The notes under the pieces: generated by a model | The model's input: the letters and a program-made list of their open reading frames with translations, nothing else | Told to the model about the DNA's origin: nothing | Database searches by the model: none | Assembly (NCBI GenBank): GCA_029250345.1 | Contig: JAQXFL010000146.1 | Span: forward strand, 1-15,514 | DNA: 15,514 nt | Direction: 5' to 3' | Source of the DNA: Candidatus Poseidoniaceae archaeon | GTDB taxonomy: Archaea; Thermoplasmatota; Poseidoniia; Poseidoniales; Poseidoniaceae | Position numbers and translations under genes: made by a program | Shown: positions 7,926-14,933 of the stretch, piece by piece | How positions within the stretch are numbered: position 1 is the first letter of the stretch | How the letters are laid out: every line of letters begins with the position of its first letter

Positions 7926-8059
7926 AACATTGAGAAGAACGCGGAGCGTTTGACCCTTTGCCCATTTCCCATCGGTTCAAACCCATTTCGGAGTGCACTT
8001 GCAAAGTCACGGAGGGTGACATTGAATTAGAGAAGGTCCCACCACCAACTGGTGCGAAC
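7926..8059. promoter_or_regulatory. divergent intergenic region between arcC-sodN-sodX and asnS
   Basis: This 134-nt region must hold promoters in both directions, yet no strong TATA box is visible. TTGAATTA at 8022-8029 is a weak candidate for asnS. It contains an imperfect inverted repeat (TTTGACC 7949-7955, GGTTCAAA 7974-7981) and a perfect 5-bp hairpin, GTCAC 8006-8010 with GTGAC 8016-8020. The loop of that hairpin is GGAGG, a perfect Shine-Dalgarno core, but it is 44 nt from the asnS ATG. The regulatory meaning is speculative. Confidence 0.35.
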
Positions 8060-9391
8060 ATGGTGAAGACAATTTGGATCGGAGATGTTCAGTCTGGAAA
8101 GTACGACGAGCAAGAGGTCGAATTGAAAGGCTGGGTCAAAAGAGCCCGTGGAAACAACAACATCCGATTCGTCGTCCTACGAGACTCGACCGGGACCATC
8201 CAATGCGTTGTGAAGAAAGACACCATAGGTGAAGAACTGTTTGCTGAAGTGAAGAATGTTCTCATCGAAACTTCGGTCATCATTCACGGCAAAGTCAACG
8301 CCGACGAGAGGGCCGACGGCGGACACGAACTGGTTGCTTCTTCCTTCGAGATTATTGGCGCAGTTAACCCTGAAAAGCCATTTCCAATCACTGAATCCGC
8401 TATGGCGGCTGCTGATGGAGGAGAAACAGAATTCCTCTTGGACAACCGACACCTGTATCTGAGAACCTCGCGTATGACCACAATGCTGCAAATCCGTAGC
8501 AGTGTTTTCGGAGCAATTCACTCCTATTTCCGTGACTTGGACTTTGTAGAATACCAAGCGCCAAATTTTGTCGCTGGCGCAGTTGAAGGCGGCTCGACGC
8601 TGTTCGAAGTTCCGTACTTTGGACGTACAGCATACCTCACACAGTCATGGCAATTGTATGCTGAGGCTGCCATGCCAGCTTTGGAGAGATTGTACACAAT
8701 TGCTCCGTCGTTCCGAGCTGAAAAATCTCGTACACGTCGACATCTCACAGAATTTTGGCATGCTGAAATGGAAGTTGCTTGGGCCAGTAATCAAGAAATC
8801 ATGACCCACGGCGAGGGTGTTGTTCGACGAGTTGCTTCGACTTTACTTGATGAACGTTCATCGGAACTCGAGGGACTAGGAAGAGACCTCGACTTGGTCG
8901 CCCGATATGCCGACAATCCTTACCCAAGAATGCGATACGATGAGGCCGTTGAAACTCTTCAAGGCATGAATGTGGATATCGAATGGGGGCAAGACCTTGA
9001 CTACTCTAAGGAAAAAATCTTGACACAAGATTTCGACGTCCCTCATTTCCTCACCCACTATCCGAAGATAGCAAAGCCATTCTATCATCGCGTTGACCCA
9101 GATGATGACAACTACGTGCTTTGCCACGATTTACTGGCACCTGAAGGGTACGGAGAAATCATCGGTGGTGGAGAGCGTACTTGGTCTGAAGAAGAAATTC
9201 TTGCTCGACTCAAGGAAGAAGGAACACCCACCGAAGCATACCAGTTCTACATTGACACACGCTCCTACGGCGGTGTCCCTCACGGAGGGTTTGGACTCGG
9301 TGTTGATCGAGTTTGTGCGTGGTTAACCGGCGCTGACCACATCCGTGAAGTGATACCGTTCCCAAGAGATTCTCGTAGAGTTACTCCCTGA
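8060..9391 (+). CDS. asnS: asparaginyl-tRNA synthetase
   Basis: This class IIb synthetase charges tRNA-Asn with asparagine in the cytosol. The 443 residues run from an N-terminal OB fold for anticodon binding (about 18-100, VELKGWVKRARG then RFVVLRDSTGTIQCVV) to the catalytic domain. Motif 2 is at 218-240 with FRAEKSRTRRHLTEFWHAEM. The EKSRTRRHLTEFW form marks AsnRS, whereas archaeal AspRS has a different HLNE-type sequence. Motif 3, GGFGLGVDRVCAWL, is at 409-422, followed by IREVIPFPRDS. The start ATG at 8060 has GGTG about 5 nt upstream and directly precedes the first strand. The frame is open upstream to a TTG at 7958, but that part does not look like the family. Having a dedicated AsnRS implies that Asn-tRNA need not come from the amidotransferase route. 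Confidence 0.95.
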   Translation: MVKTIWIGDVQSGKYDEQEVELKGWVKRARGNNNIRFVVLRDSTGTIQCVVKKDTIGEELFAEVKNVLIETSVIIHGKVNADERADGGHELVASSFEIIGAVNPEKPFPITESAMAAADGGETEFLLDNRHLYLRTSRMTTMLQIRSSVFGAIHSYFRDLDFVEYQAPNFVAGAVEGGSTLFEVPYFGRTAYLTQSWQLYAEAAMPALERLYTIAPSFRAEKSRTRRHLTEFWHAEMEVAWASNQEIMTHGEGVVRRVASTLLDERSSELEGLGRDLDLVARYADNPYPRMRYDEAVETLQGMNVDIEWGQDLDYSKEKILTQDFDVPHFLTHYPKIAKPFYHRVDPDDDNYVLCHDLLAPEGYGEIIGGGERTWSEEEILARLKEEGTPTEAYQFYIDTRSYGGVPHGGFGLGVDRVCAWLTGADHIREVIPFPRDSRRVTP

Positions 9392-9394
9392 GGG
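9390..9394 (+). promoter_or_regulatory. ribosome binding site of the lysine-dehydrogenase-like gene
   Basis: GAGGG ends 6 nt before the ATG at 9401 and overlaps the asnS TGA stop (9389-9391). This indicates an operon with coupled translation. Confidence 0.6.
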
Positions 9395-9400
9395 AAAATC

Positions 9401-10444
9401 ATGGCTACAGCAATTGCTCTAGGGTGCGGTCTTGTTGGACAATTTGTTGTCGAACGCTTGCTTGAACATGGCCATGAAGTGACCGTTGTAGACTTGCAAA
9501 TTCCAGAGGAATTATCCTCAAATCCGAAGGTCAGTGCCTTGGTTGGTGATGTGGCCCAACACATTGCGAACTTTCCTCCACAATCTGTAGTCATCAACAT
9601 GCTTCCCGGGCGTATTGGAGACAATGTTCGACCTCAACTCCTCTCAGCAGGTCACAACGTTGTCGACCTTGCGTTTACCGCAGAAGATCCACATATTCAC
9701 GAGCAATTGGCAGTGGAAAACAACGCCGTATTGCTATGGGATGTAGGAATCGCTCCAGGCATGTCGAACATGCTCGCAAAGAAAGGCTTTGACGCATTGG
9801 GTCATCTTGACACACTCACCATCAAAGTCGGCGGGAATCCTACAACGCCTGATTCACGCTGGTCCTACATGGCTCCGTTTTCTCCATCTGATGTCATTGA
9901 AGAATACACTCGGCCTGTTCGAATCAAGACGAACAATGATTTTTTCGAAGTACCAGCAATCACTGACCGCCACATCATACAGGTTGAGGGATATGGAGAA
10001 ATGGAAGCCTTCCTCACTGATGGTTTGCGGAGTGTTCTAACAACGATTTCAGCTTCAAACATGAAAGAATACACCGTCCGTTGGCCCGGACACATACAGA
10101 AATGGTTGGATTCAAAAGGTATTCTGGACGAAAGTGAAATCTTGGATGCGTGGAAATTTGACTCTTCGAGAGAAGAATTCACTTGGTTGGAAGTGGTCAC
10201 CAAAACTGCGCATGAACAAAAGCGCTGGGTGGTACAAGATTCCGGCCTCAATGGAGATGGTTCAATGGCCAGAACAACTGGCCTCGTGACGGCTGCATGT
10301 GCTCTGCTGTTTTTGAGAGATGGGCCGCTTAATGGCTGCGGACTTGCTCCGGGGGTACATCCGCCCGAGGCATTAAGCACCGATGCCATCGACTCCGTCA
10401 TCGCAATGTTGGTCAAAAACGGCGTACAAATTGACGAAGATTAG
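9401..10444 (+). CDS. lysine 6-dehydrogenase / saccharopine reductase family oxidoreductase
   Basis: This NAD(P)-dependent oxidoreductase of 347 residues has an N-terminal Rossmann fold with GCGLVG at residues 8-13 and an acidic residue (D31) ending the second strand. DVGIAPGMSN (114-123) is the family hallmark. It is followed by VGGNP (143-147), VEGYGEMEAF (195-204), a YTVRWPGH block (224-231) and a C-terminal GVHPPE. The order matches L-lysine 6-dehydrogenase, which oxidatively deaminates the lysine side chain, and saccharopine reductases, which lack the extra C-terminal domain of fungal enzymes. The substrate cannot be settled from the sequence, as related proteins act on saccharopine or carboxynorspermidine. 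It lies 9 nt after asnS in one operon. Its stop codon overlaps the convergent zinc-ribbon gene's stop. Confidence 0.82.
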   Translation: MATAIALGCGLVGQFVVERLLEHGHEVTVVDLQIPEELSSNPKVSALVGDVAQHIANFPPQSVVINMLPGRIGDNVRPQLLSAGHNVVDLAFTAEDPHIHEQLAVENNAVLLWDVGIAPGMSNMLAKKGFDALGHLDTLTIKVGGNPTTPDSRWSYMAPFSPSDVIEEYTRPVRIKTNNDFFEVPAITDRHIIQVEGYGEMEAFLTDGLRSVLTTISASNMKEYTVRWPGHIQKWLDSKGILDESEILDAWKFDSSREEFTWLEVVTKTAHEQKRWVVQDSGLNGDGSMARTTGLVTAACALLFLRDGPLNGCGLAPGVHPPEALSTDAIDSVIAMLVKNGVQIDED

Positions 10445-10548
10445 AGCATTGTCTCCCCGCAACTTGGGCAGGGCAGCCCCGGTATGAACTCGCCCAAGAG
10501 AAAACCACAATGCGGGCAGAGAGAGGTCATGAAGTCTTCAACAATCAT
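10441..10548 (-). CDS. small zinc-ribbon protein
   Basis: This short frame encodes about 35 residues with two CPxCG knuckles (CPHCG and CPSCG, 13 residues apart), enough for one treble-clef or zinc-ribbon site. It ends METML-like (GETML) at a TAA. That stop overlaps the stop of the convergent dehydrogenase gene (TTA/TAG sharing 10442-10443). The start is uncertain. The ATG at 10548 has GGAG only 2 nt upstream. An ATG at 10527 gives 29 residues. The frame stays open to a TTG at 10611 inside the phosphatase gene, which would give 56 residues and add another Cys (RIGCGV). It lies directly downstream of the phosphatase and probably shares its transcript. The function is unknown; tiny CPxCG proteins are common in archaea and often bind nucleic acids or partner proteins. 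Confidence 0.6.
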   Translation of the reverse strand: MIVEDFMTSLCPHCGFLLGEFIPGLPCPSCGETML

Positions 10549-10585
10549 AACTCCACATCCAATACGATGTTCATGAAAGTATCGC

Positions 10586-11362
10586 TCATACAGATTCAAA
10601 GTAATCTGCAATCAGGGCTGCCAGAGGCAGTAGATCTTTTTCTTCGATGACAACGCTAGCGTGCTTTTTGGGACGCTCGTCCCATGGATTAAAGCAAATT
10701 GGTAAACCAGATTCCTGGAACATTGCAATATCGCCGGCAGAATCACCCACCGAGGCAGTATTTTCCTTTGAAACACCAAGACGACGCTGGAGCATTTGAA
10801 CAACCGAGCCTTTACCGTCCATTTGGACTTGATAGCGGCCAAAATTTCCGATTCCATACTCGCCGCTTTCCAACTGCTCTCCGAGAAGCCAACCGTTTGT
10901 AAAAACGTGAAGACGAGTATCTTTACCACCGCCGTACCGCTGAGCTGTGAAGCGGTCAATCCCACCCCAGCGTTTTGTCCATTCATTCTGACTTGGAAAC
11001 TGTGCTGCAATATCACGTGCAGTTTGTTGTAAGCCACCGCTTACAATAGCGACATGATATCCATTGTCAAGTAGTGTCTGAATGAATTGTTTCCAATTCT
11101 TCATCATCGGCATACCTTCCATGTAACCGCGTAATTCCGAATCGGTAATCGGAAATTCCTCCTCTGTTCGCGTTTCCTTGATTAACGCAATATCCAACTT
11201 AATCCAGTCCCACTCATCGAGTAGACCTTGATTGTACAATTCAAAAGACTCGTCATTCGAAATACCCAAATTATCATACACGAATTGCCATGTTGACAAG
11301 TGGTCAACAAGCACACGGTCCATATCGAGGCAAACCAAGCGGGGAGTATCTCTTTCTGACAT
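10586..11362 (-). CDS. HAD-superfamily phosphatase, SerB-like
   Basis: This cytosolic hydrolase of 258 residues has all four HAD motifs. Motif I is CLDMDRVLVD (Asp13 nucleophile, Asp15 acid/base), motif II is VSGG (Ser108), motif III is the Lys of DGKGSVV (Lys184), and motif IV is GDSAGDIAMF (206-215). The C1 cap between motifs I and II and the VSGG context resemble phosphoserine phosphatase and its relatives. The substrate might be phosphoserine, but could equally be another phosphomonoester. The ATG at 11362 is chosen over a TTG at 11371, with GGTGG 10 nt upstream. It follows the degenerate glycosyltransferase by 39 nt and precedes the small zinc-ribbon gene, all on one strand. Confidence 0.85.
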   Translation of the reverse strand: MSERDTPRLVCLDMDRVLVDHLSTWQFVYDNLGISNDESFELYNQGLLDEWDWIKLDIALIKETRTEEEFPITDSELRGYMEGMPMMKNWKQFIQTLLDNGYHVAIVSGGLQQTARDIAAQFPSQNEWTKRWGGIDRFTAQRYGGGKDTRLHVFTNGWLLGEQLESGEYGIGNFGRYQVQMDGKGSVVQMLQRRLGVSKENTASVGDSAGDIAMFQESGLPICFNPWDERPKKHASVVIEEKDLLPLAALIADYFESV

Positions 11363-11401
11363 AATGTTCAATCCACCTTCTCATCAAAAACCGAAACCCA
11401 A

Positions 11402-12259
11402 CTACTCACGTGTAGGCCAGTTGTACTGCGATTGTATTTGCTCGACTTGCTTACCCATGATATACAAGATCAAAGCAACCATTATTCCGAACAGACCAAT
11501 TAAGGTCATCGCAATGGTTGCGAGTGTTACTCCAATGGATGTAGAATTTAGTTCTTCGAGAGTACCAACAACGTTGCCTGATAATTTGTACCCGAGTATG
11601 AACAAGACGCTTCCAGGAATCCCAAACAACAACAAGGGGTGCTTACTTTCAAGCATCCAGTAAAACAACTGGGCAAAACGAGATGCTGTGGCAAGTGACT
11701 CTCTCTGTGGAACTCGCACTGATTTGCGTGCAGGCACAATTCGAACTCGCAAGGACTCATCGAGTTCAACAGCTCTGGCCAACGGACCCAAGTAAGCAAG
11801 AGCTTCCATTCCTTCATGTGTGAGAACGAGATGCTGCAGTTGCACTGAACTTAGAACGAGTTCATCAGCAGATTCAGTTACAGACTCATCAACCTGATGC
11901 GAGAGGTGAATGTCCCAAACCTCTCGAGCCCTATTTATGGACAAAGAGAGGTCCTGCAGTTTCCATTGGTCGGTGATGGAAAGAACAAGCGTCGAATCAA
12001 TAGGGTCGAGGTTGCCGTCCAAAAGGAATGATGCAATACTTTGGACATTGATGTCATGATTGAAATTCAAAACTTTGCAACCAACTTCAGCAGCATATTC
12101 AGCGGTTGAATCGGTCGAACCATGGTCGAGAAGGATGACTTCATCTGAACCTTCCCGAGCCCGAACGATGATGGATACAATCCTCAACTCAATGTCCTTA
12201 GCAATGAGGACAATCCGTAACTTTCTACGAGCCACAACATCGACTGTCTGCCACTTCAT
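11402..12259 (-). CDS. degenerate GT2-like membrane protein
   Basis: This 285-residue protein is related to archaeal DPM1-like family 2 glycosyltransferases but seems to have lost catalytic parts. The first nucleotide-binding block survives as DHGSTDST (residues 45-52), with the usual DDGS second Asp changed to His. Where the metal-binding DxD should be, the sequence reads SITDQWK (95-100 region), keeping only one Asp. The C-terminus keeps two membrane helices (about 208-228 and 240-268). The first begins HPLLLFGIPG, typical of archaeal polyprenyl-phosphate glycosyltransferases. The start at 12259 is favoured by a GAGGG site 6 nt upstream; an ATG at 12307 is possible but has no ribosome site. 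It is divergent from an intact GT2 gene. It may be a non-catalytic partner or regulator of a glycosyltransferase; that role is inference. Confidence 0.7.
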   Translation of the reverse strand: MKWQTVDVVARRKLRIVLIAKDIELRIVSIIVRAREGSDEVILLDHGSTDSTAEYAAEVGCKVLNFNHDINVQSIASFLLDGNLDPIDSTLVLSITDQWKLQDLSLSINRAREVWDIHLSHQVDESVTESADELVLSSVQLQHLVLTHEGMEALAYLGPLARAVELDESLRVRIVPARKSVRVPQRESLATASRFAQLFYWMLESKHPLLLFGIPGSVLFILGYKLSGNVVGTLEELNSTSIGVTLATIAMTLIGLFGIMVALILYIMGKQVEQIQSQYNWPTRE

Positions 12260-12265
12260 ATCAAA

Positions 12266-12270
12266 CCCTC
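12266..12270 (-). promoter_or_regulatory. ribosome binding site that decides the start of the GT2-like gene
   Basis: GAGGG lies 6 nt before the ATG at 12259 on the minus strand. The competing ATG at 12307 has only pyrimidine-rich sequence in front, so this site argues for the shorter protein. Confidence 0.5.
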
Positions 12271-12353
12271 GCCGAGATGGAGAGTCAAAGTGGGGTTTGA
12301 AATCCATCAAGAGAAAGCCACAGATTCATGTTCTATGACTCGATGCTCGGCAT

Positions 12354-13310
12354 ATGAAGGGAGACTACCGAATCGGAGTAGTCATTCCTGCCCGTGATGA
12401 AGAGAAACACCTTCGAGAGGTCATCGACACACTGCCAGACTTTGTCGATGCTGCAATCGTAATCAACGATGGTTCTACAGATGGAACGCAAAATATCCTC
12501 AATGATTATTCAAAATCTGAGCAAATCCATTCAATCGAACTCTCAGGCAACGGTGTTGGGGCTGCCATCGATGCTGGACACCAGTATCTCCTCAAATTAT
12601 GGGGTGAAGAGAAATTTATCAGCGTCGTGATGGCTGGGGACGGACAGATGAATCCCAATGACATGGAACTGCTCTTGCTCCCCATTACTGAAGGGCTTTG
12701 CGAGTACGTGAAAGGTGATCGATTTATGCATGCAAAAGGTGTCCAAGGCATGCCAAGCGATCGTCGAGGAGCAAGTCGAATACTTTCCTTTTTCACAACG
12801 CTTGCATCAGGACAGACTGTGTCAGACCCGCAGTGTGGCTACACTGCAACAAAGTGTGAAGTTCTTCGAGAATGGAACTGGAATAAATCATGGAAGGGGT
12901 ACGGCTATCCGAACTTTTGGTTGATACATCTCTCTCGACTTGGATTCCGGATTGCCCACGTTCCCGTAGAGTCCATCTACGGCACACAATCCTCTGGAAT
13001 TCGCCGGCTTCCATTTTTCATCAAGGTTGGAACAATGTTGGCGATTGAGCATCATAAACGGAATCTTTCTTGGATGCTCAGCCATCGCATTACGCCTCAC
13101 ACCATTTTTGCCGCCATTGCATACGGTATTGGATGGGCTGCACTGCTACCGGGAATCAGTACGGACATCGAACGAGAATTGGTTCGACGAGGGATTGCTC
13201 CGGTATTCATTACCCTTGCAGCGTGGGCTGTTGCGCATGTTTTTGACAAGGGAGCAACACGGACGGTTCAGGAGTTGAGAGTAAATGCGAAGACTCGACA
13301 AAAGGCGTAA
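12354..13310 (+). CDS. family 2 glycosyltransferase, DPM1-like (polyprenyl-phosphate sugar transferase)
   Basis: This membrane-associated enzyme probably moves a sugar from a nucleotide donor to a polyprenyl (dolichyl) phosphate or related lipid. Its 318 residues hold a full GT2 core: VVIPARDEE (9-17), NDGSTDGT (38-45) for the nucleotide, the GDGQMNP block (95-101) in the metal-binding position, and SDPQCGYTA (157-165). Two hydrophobic segments near the C-terminus (about 249-266 and 281-296) would anchor it. The start is the ATG at 12354, with no ribosome site, so translation may be leaderless or weak. It is divergent from the degenerate relative, with under 100 nt between starts, and overlaps the parvulin gene by 26 nt. 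The donor sugar and acceptor cannot be told from sequence alone. Confidence 0.88.
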   Translation: MKGDYRIGVVIPARDEEKHLREVIDTLPDFVDAAIVINDGSTDGTQNILNDYSKSEQIHSIELSGNGVGAAIDAGHQYLLKLWGEEKFISVVMAGDGQMNPNDMELLLLPITEGLCEYVKGDRFMHAKGVQGMPSDRRGASRILSFFTTLASGQTVSDPQCGYTATKCEVLREWNWNKSWKGYGYPNFWLIHLSRLGFRIAHVPVESIYGTQSSGIRRLPFFIKVGTMLAIEHHKRNLSWMLSHRITPHTIFAAIAYGIGWAALLPGISTDIERELVRRGIAPVFITLAAWAVAHVFDKGATRTVQELRVNAKTRQKA

Positions 13311-13614
13311 GCCAAGAAAGGCTCACGTCCGCCACATTTTAGTTGCCAGTAAACCAGATGCTCGAGAATTACTCGAACAAATACAAGGGGCGAGAAACCC
13401 GCTGAAAATGTTCAAGAAATTGGCCAAAAAATATTCAAATTGCTCGAGTGCCAGTAAAAAAGGCGACCTTGGAGAATTTGTCGAAGGACAAATGGTACAG
13501 AAGTTCGAGGATGCAGTTTGGGTGAGCCAGCCAGAAACAATCCCGCAAAACTTCATCAAAACACAGTTTGGATTCCACATATTGTGGGTCCATGAAATTA
13601 TTCTGCCCGAATAA
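13285..13614 (+). CDS. parvulin-type peptidyl-prolyl cis-trans isomerase
   Basis: This small isomerase catalyses cis-trans flipping of prolyl bonds during folding. The 109 residues are nearly one parvulin domain: VRHILV at 15-20 (active-site His17), Cys53 in the NCSSASKKGDLGEF stretch (52-65), EGQMVQKFEDAVW (67-79) and TQFGFHILWVHE (93-104, His98). A very basic N-terminus (MRRLDKRRKPRK) precedes the domain, and no signal peptide or membrane segment is present, so it should act in the cytosol, perhaps near nucleic acid or ribosomes. It starts at an ATG inside the end of the glycosyltransferase gene (26-nt overlap), implying co-translation. It resembles the free-standing archaeal parvulins. Confidence 0.92.
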   Translation: MRRLDKRRKPRKAHVRHILVASKPDARELLEQIQGARNPLKMFKKLAKKYSNCSSASKKGDLGEFVEGQMVQKFEDAVWVSQPETIPQNFIKTQFGFHILWVHEIILPE

Positions 13615-13624
13615 GGACATCCCG

Positions 13625-13630
13625 AAAAAA
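13625..13630 (-). terminator. oligo-T terminator of tRNA-Pro
   Basis: On the minus strand a run of six T follows the encoded CCA by 1 nt. Archaeal RNA polymerase stops on such U tracts without needing a hairpin. The convergent parvulin gene ends 10 nt beyond. Confidence 0.5.
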
Positions 13631-13631
13631 T

Positions 13632-13709
13632 TGGTGGGCGATCCAGGATTTGAACCTGGGTCCAAGCGTCCCAAACGCCCGAGTATAGGCCAAGCTAACC
13701 CAATCGCCC
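13632..13709 (-). tRNA. tRNA-Pro(TGG), CCA encoded
   Basis: The minus strand folds as a full cloverleaf. The acceptor GGGCGAT pairs with ATCGCCC, followed by discriminator A and an encoded CCA (13634-13632). The anticodon stem GGGCG/CGCTT carries loop TTTGGGA, so the anticodon is TGG (Pro, codon CCA and by wobble others). The T-arm is CCAGG-TTCAAAT-CCTGG. There is no intron. The anticodon stem contains two G-T pairs at its outer end. The upstream region shows only a weak TATA-like stretch around 13730-13741. Confidence 0.96.
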
Positions 13710-13745
13710 CTTGCAGTCCTCGCCACGGCGTCTTACCTATGAAGT

Positions 13746-14225
13746 TCACTCAAGAACTTGCCAGCGATTCGTGTCAAGTCGAACGAGCAATCCTTGCGAT
13801 TCTGCGATGTCAATCAGGTCTTGAACATCAAGAGATTGTCCACTTTTTTGAAGCACTGGTTGCAATTGTTTGACGGTGAAAACGCCATCCTCATCAGCAG
13901 CTCGCTGGAGGATTTGTGGCAGGCCTGTAAACGAAACTTGGTCATCCGATTGAAACAATTGCTCATTTTTGACAAGCCGTTTACGCAACGAGTCACGCAA
14001 TTCCTCGGGAGTGTTCGCCAGAGCCACTTCGATACGTAAATCAGCAGCGCTCTGCACCGTACAAACAACGGTCGGATTCTTGCCCATTTTTTGACCGCAG
14101 TGTGGACATGAGTTCCCTGTGCCACGGTGACCGTGGCAGGTGTTGCAAGCACTGCAACGAAGAACGTTCCACCCACGACCAGACACAAATTGCCTTCTTG
14201 GCAACGGTACTTCAACGCTTCTCAA
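13746..14225 (-). CDS. zinc-ribbon protein with C-terminal winged-helix-like region (DUF5817-like)
   Basis: This protein of up to 159 residues has an N-terminal zinc ribbon (Cys24, Cys27, then Cys40, Cys43; CSAC and CPHCG), an Arg/Glu-rich helix (ADLRIEVALANTPEELRDSLRKRL) and a C-terminal region ending QDLIDIAESQGLLVRLDTNRWQVLE. The last part has the helix-then-wing pattern of a winged helix. The ribbon-plus-helix layout reminds me of the archaeal family DUF5817, but that is from memory. The TTG at 14225 overlaps the upstream gene's TGA by 2 nt. A GTG at 14186 with AAGG upstream is a good alternative, giving 146 residues. Translational coupling to the PvlArgDC-like gene is likely. A nucleic-acid-binding role is inferred from domain types only. 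Confidence 0.7.
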   Translation of the reverse strand: MRSVEVPLPRRQFVSGRGWNVLRCSACNTCHGHRGTGNSCPHCGQKMGKNPTVVCTVQSAADLRIEVALANTPEELRDSLRKRLVKNEQLFQSDDQVSFTGLPQILQRAADEDGVFTVKQLQPVLQKSGQSLDVQDLIDIAESQGLLVRLDTNRWQVLE

Positions 14226-14881
14226 AGAGAGAAGTCAGTGTTGGACTTGCGACCACCCGGGCGCAATGCTGGTGCAGCAGGTGCTTTGACATCGACTCGC
14301 TTCTGAGGAGGTTCGGCAGCTTGTCGCGTCAAGGCCTTTCGGACAGGCCCTGTACCGGTGCGAGCACCAAGCGAAAGGGAGTTTGGTAAAATCAGTGCTG
14401 CCATTGCAACACCGTAGTGATCCGCAGCAGCTGTAACTTCGTCGACAGCAACATCGAACGAAAGGACTTCAAGGTCACGACTTGCAAGTTTTCGTTGGAG
14501 ATGGCGGCGCAGCAGTAATGTCGTTTCTTCGTAATCCATCTCGGTAGAAACGGTTGCCACGATGGCACAATTATCGCCTTCAGGTGTCACGCACGCAGCC
14601 CAAGCCACCCCTGCGCAGGCTGATGAACCGTTCCAGGCATATGCGGTCGCTAAATGGCATTCTACGAGAGAACCCATTGGCAGTGATTGAGGGGGAGTTG
14701 CACCAAAACCAAGAGGCAACATGGCACCTTTCATTTCTATCAGACGTGAATCTCCAAGACCGAGTTCGACCAAACCTTGGTCGTAAGCATCCTCGCTGTT
14801 TTCGCCCCACGGCGCTACAGCGGTCATCAGCCAACCAGGGCATTTTGCAGAAGAGCCATGTTTTCCGTCTGCGGAGTACAT
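14222..14881 (-). CDS. pyruvoyl-dependent arginine decarboxylase homologue, probably lacking the self-cleavage serines
   Basis: The 219 residues follow the archaeal PvlArgDC fold. DAYDQGLVELGLGDSRLIEM (31-50) matches the conserved first helix and strand, then come PMGSLVE (68-74) and a central AGVAWAACV strand (90-98). After these come CAIVATVS, a long helix (EETTLLLRRHLQRKLASRD) and YGVAMAALIL (156-165). In active enzymes, two adjacent Ser after the 'LI.' strand undergo self-cleavage to make the pyruvoyl group. Here that spot reads KGAMLP (51-56), with no Ser. The Glu that helps catalysis also seems replaced in the ATVST stretch. A Pro/Ala/Arg-rich tail of about 50 residues is extra. It is therefore either non-catalytic or has a new role. 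It is linked to the zinc-ribbon gene by overlapping stop and start, and divergent from a small membrane protein gene. Confidence 0.78.
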   Translation of the reverse strand: MYSADGKHGSSAKCPGWLMTAVAPWGENSEDAYDQGLVELGLGDSRLIEMKGAMLPLGFGATPPQSLPMGSLVECHLATAYAWNGSSACAGVAWAACVTPEGDNCAIVATVSTEMDYEETTLLLRRHLQRKLASRDLEVLSFDVAVDEVTAAADHYGVAMAALILPNSLSLGARTGTGPVRKALTRQAAEPPQKRVDVKAPAAPALRPGGRKSNTDFSL

Positions 14882-14933
14882 TGTGTCACTACAGATGCAA
14901 CGGGTTCATGAAGAACATGGTTGTGAGACACTC

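Noticed and set aside
7961..7988. Direct repeat CCCATTTC (7961-7968 and 7982-7989) in the arcC/asnS intergenic region
   Set aside because: Only two 8-nt copies, close to chance expectation and not symmetric with either promoter.
9865..10416. A 183-codon open frame on the minus strand
   Set aside because: It is antisense to the well-supported dehydrogenase gene, has no recognisable motif and is rich in Ser/Arg as expected for a shadow frame.
13814..14215. A 133-codon frame on the minus strand, Cys- and aromatic-rich
   Set aside because: It is a frame-shifted shadow of the zinc-ribbon gene at 13746-14225, whose own frame gives coherent CSAC/CPHCG knuckles.
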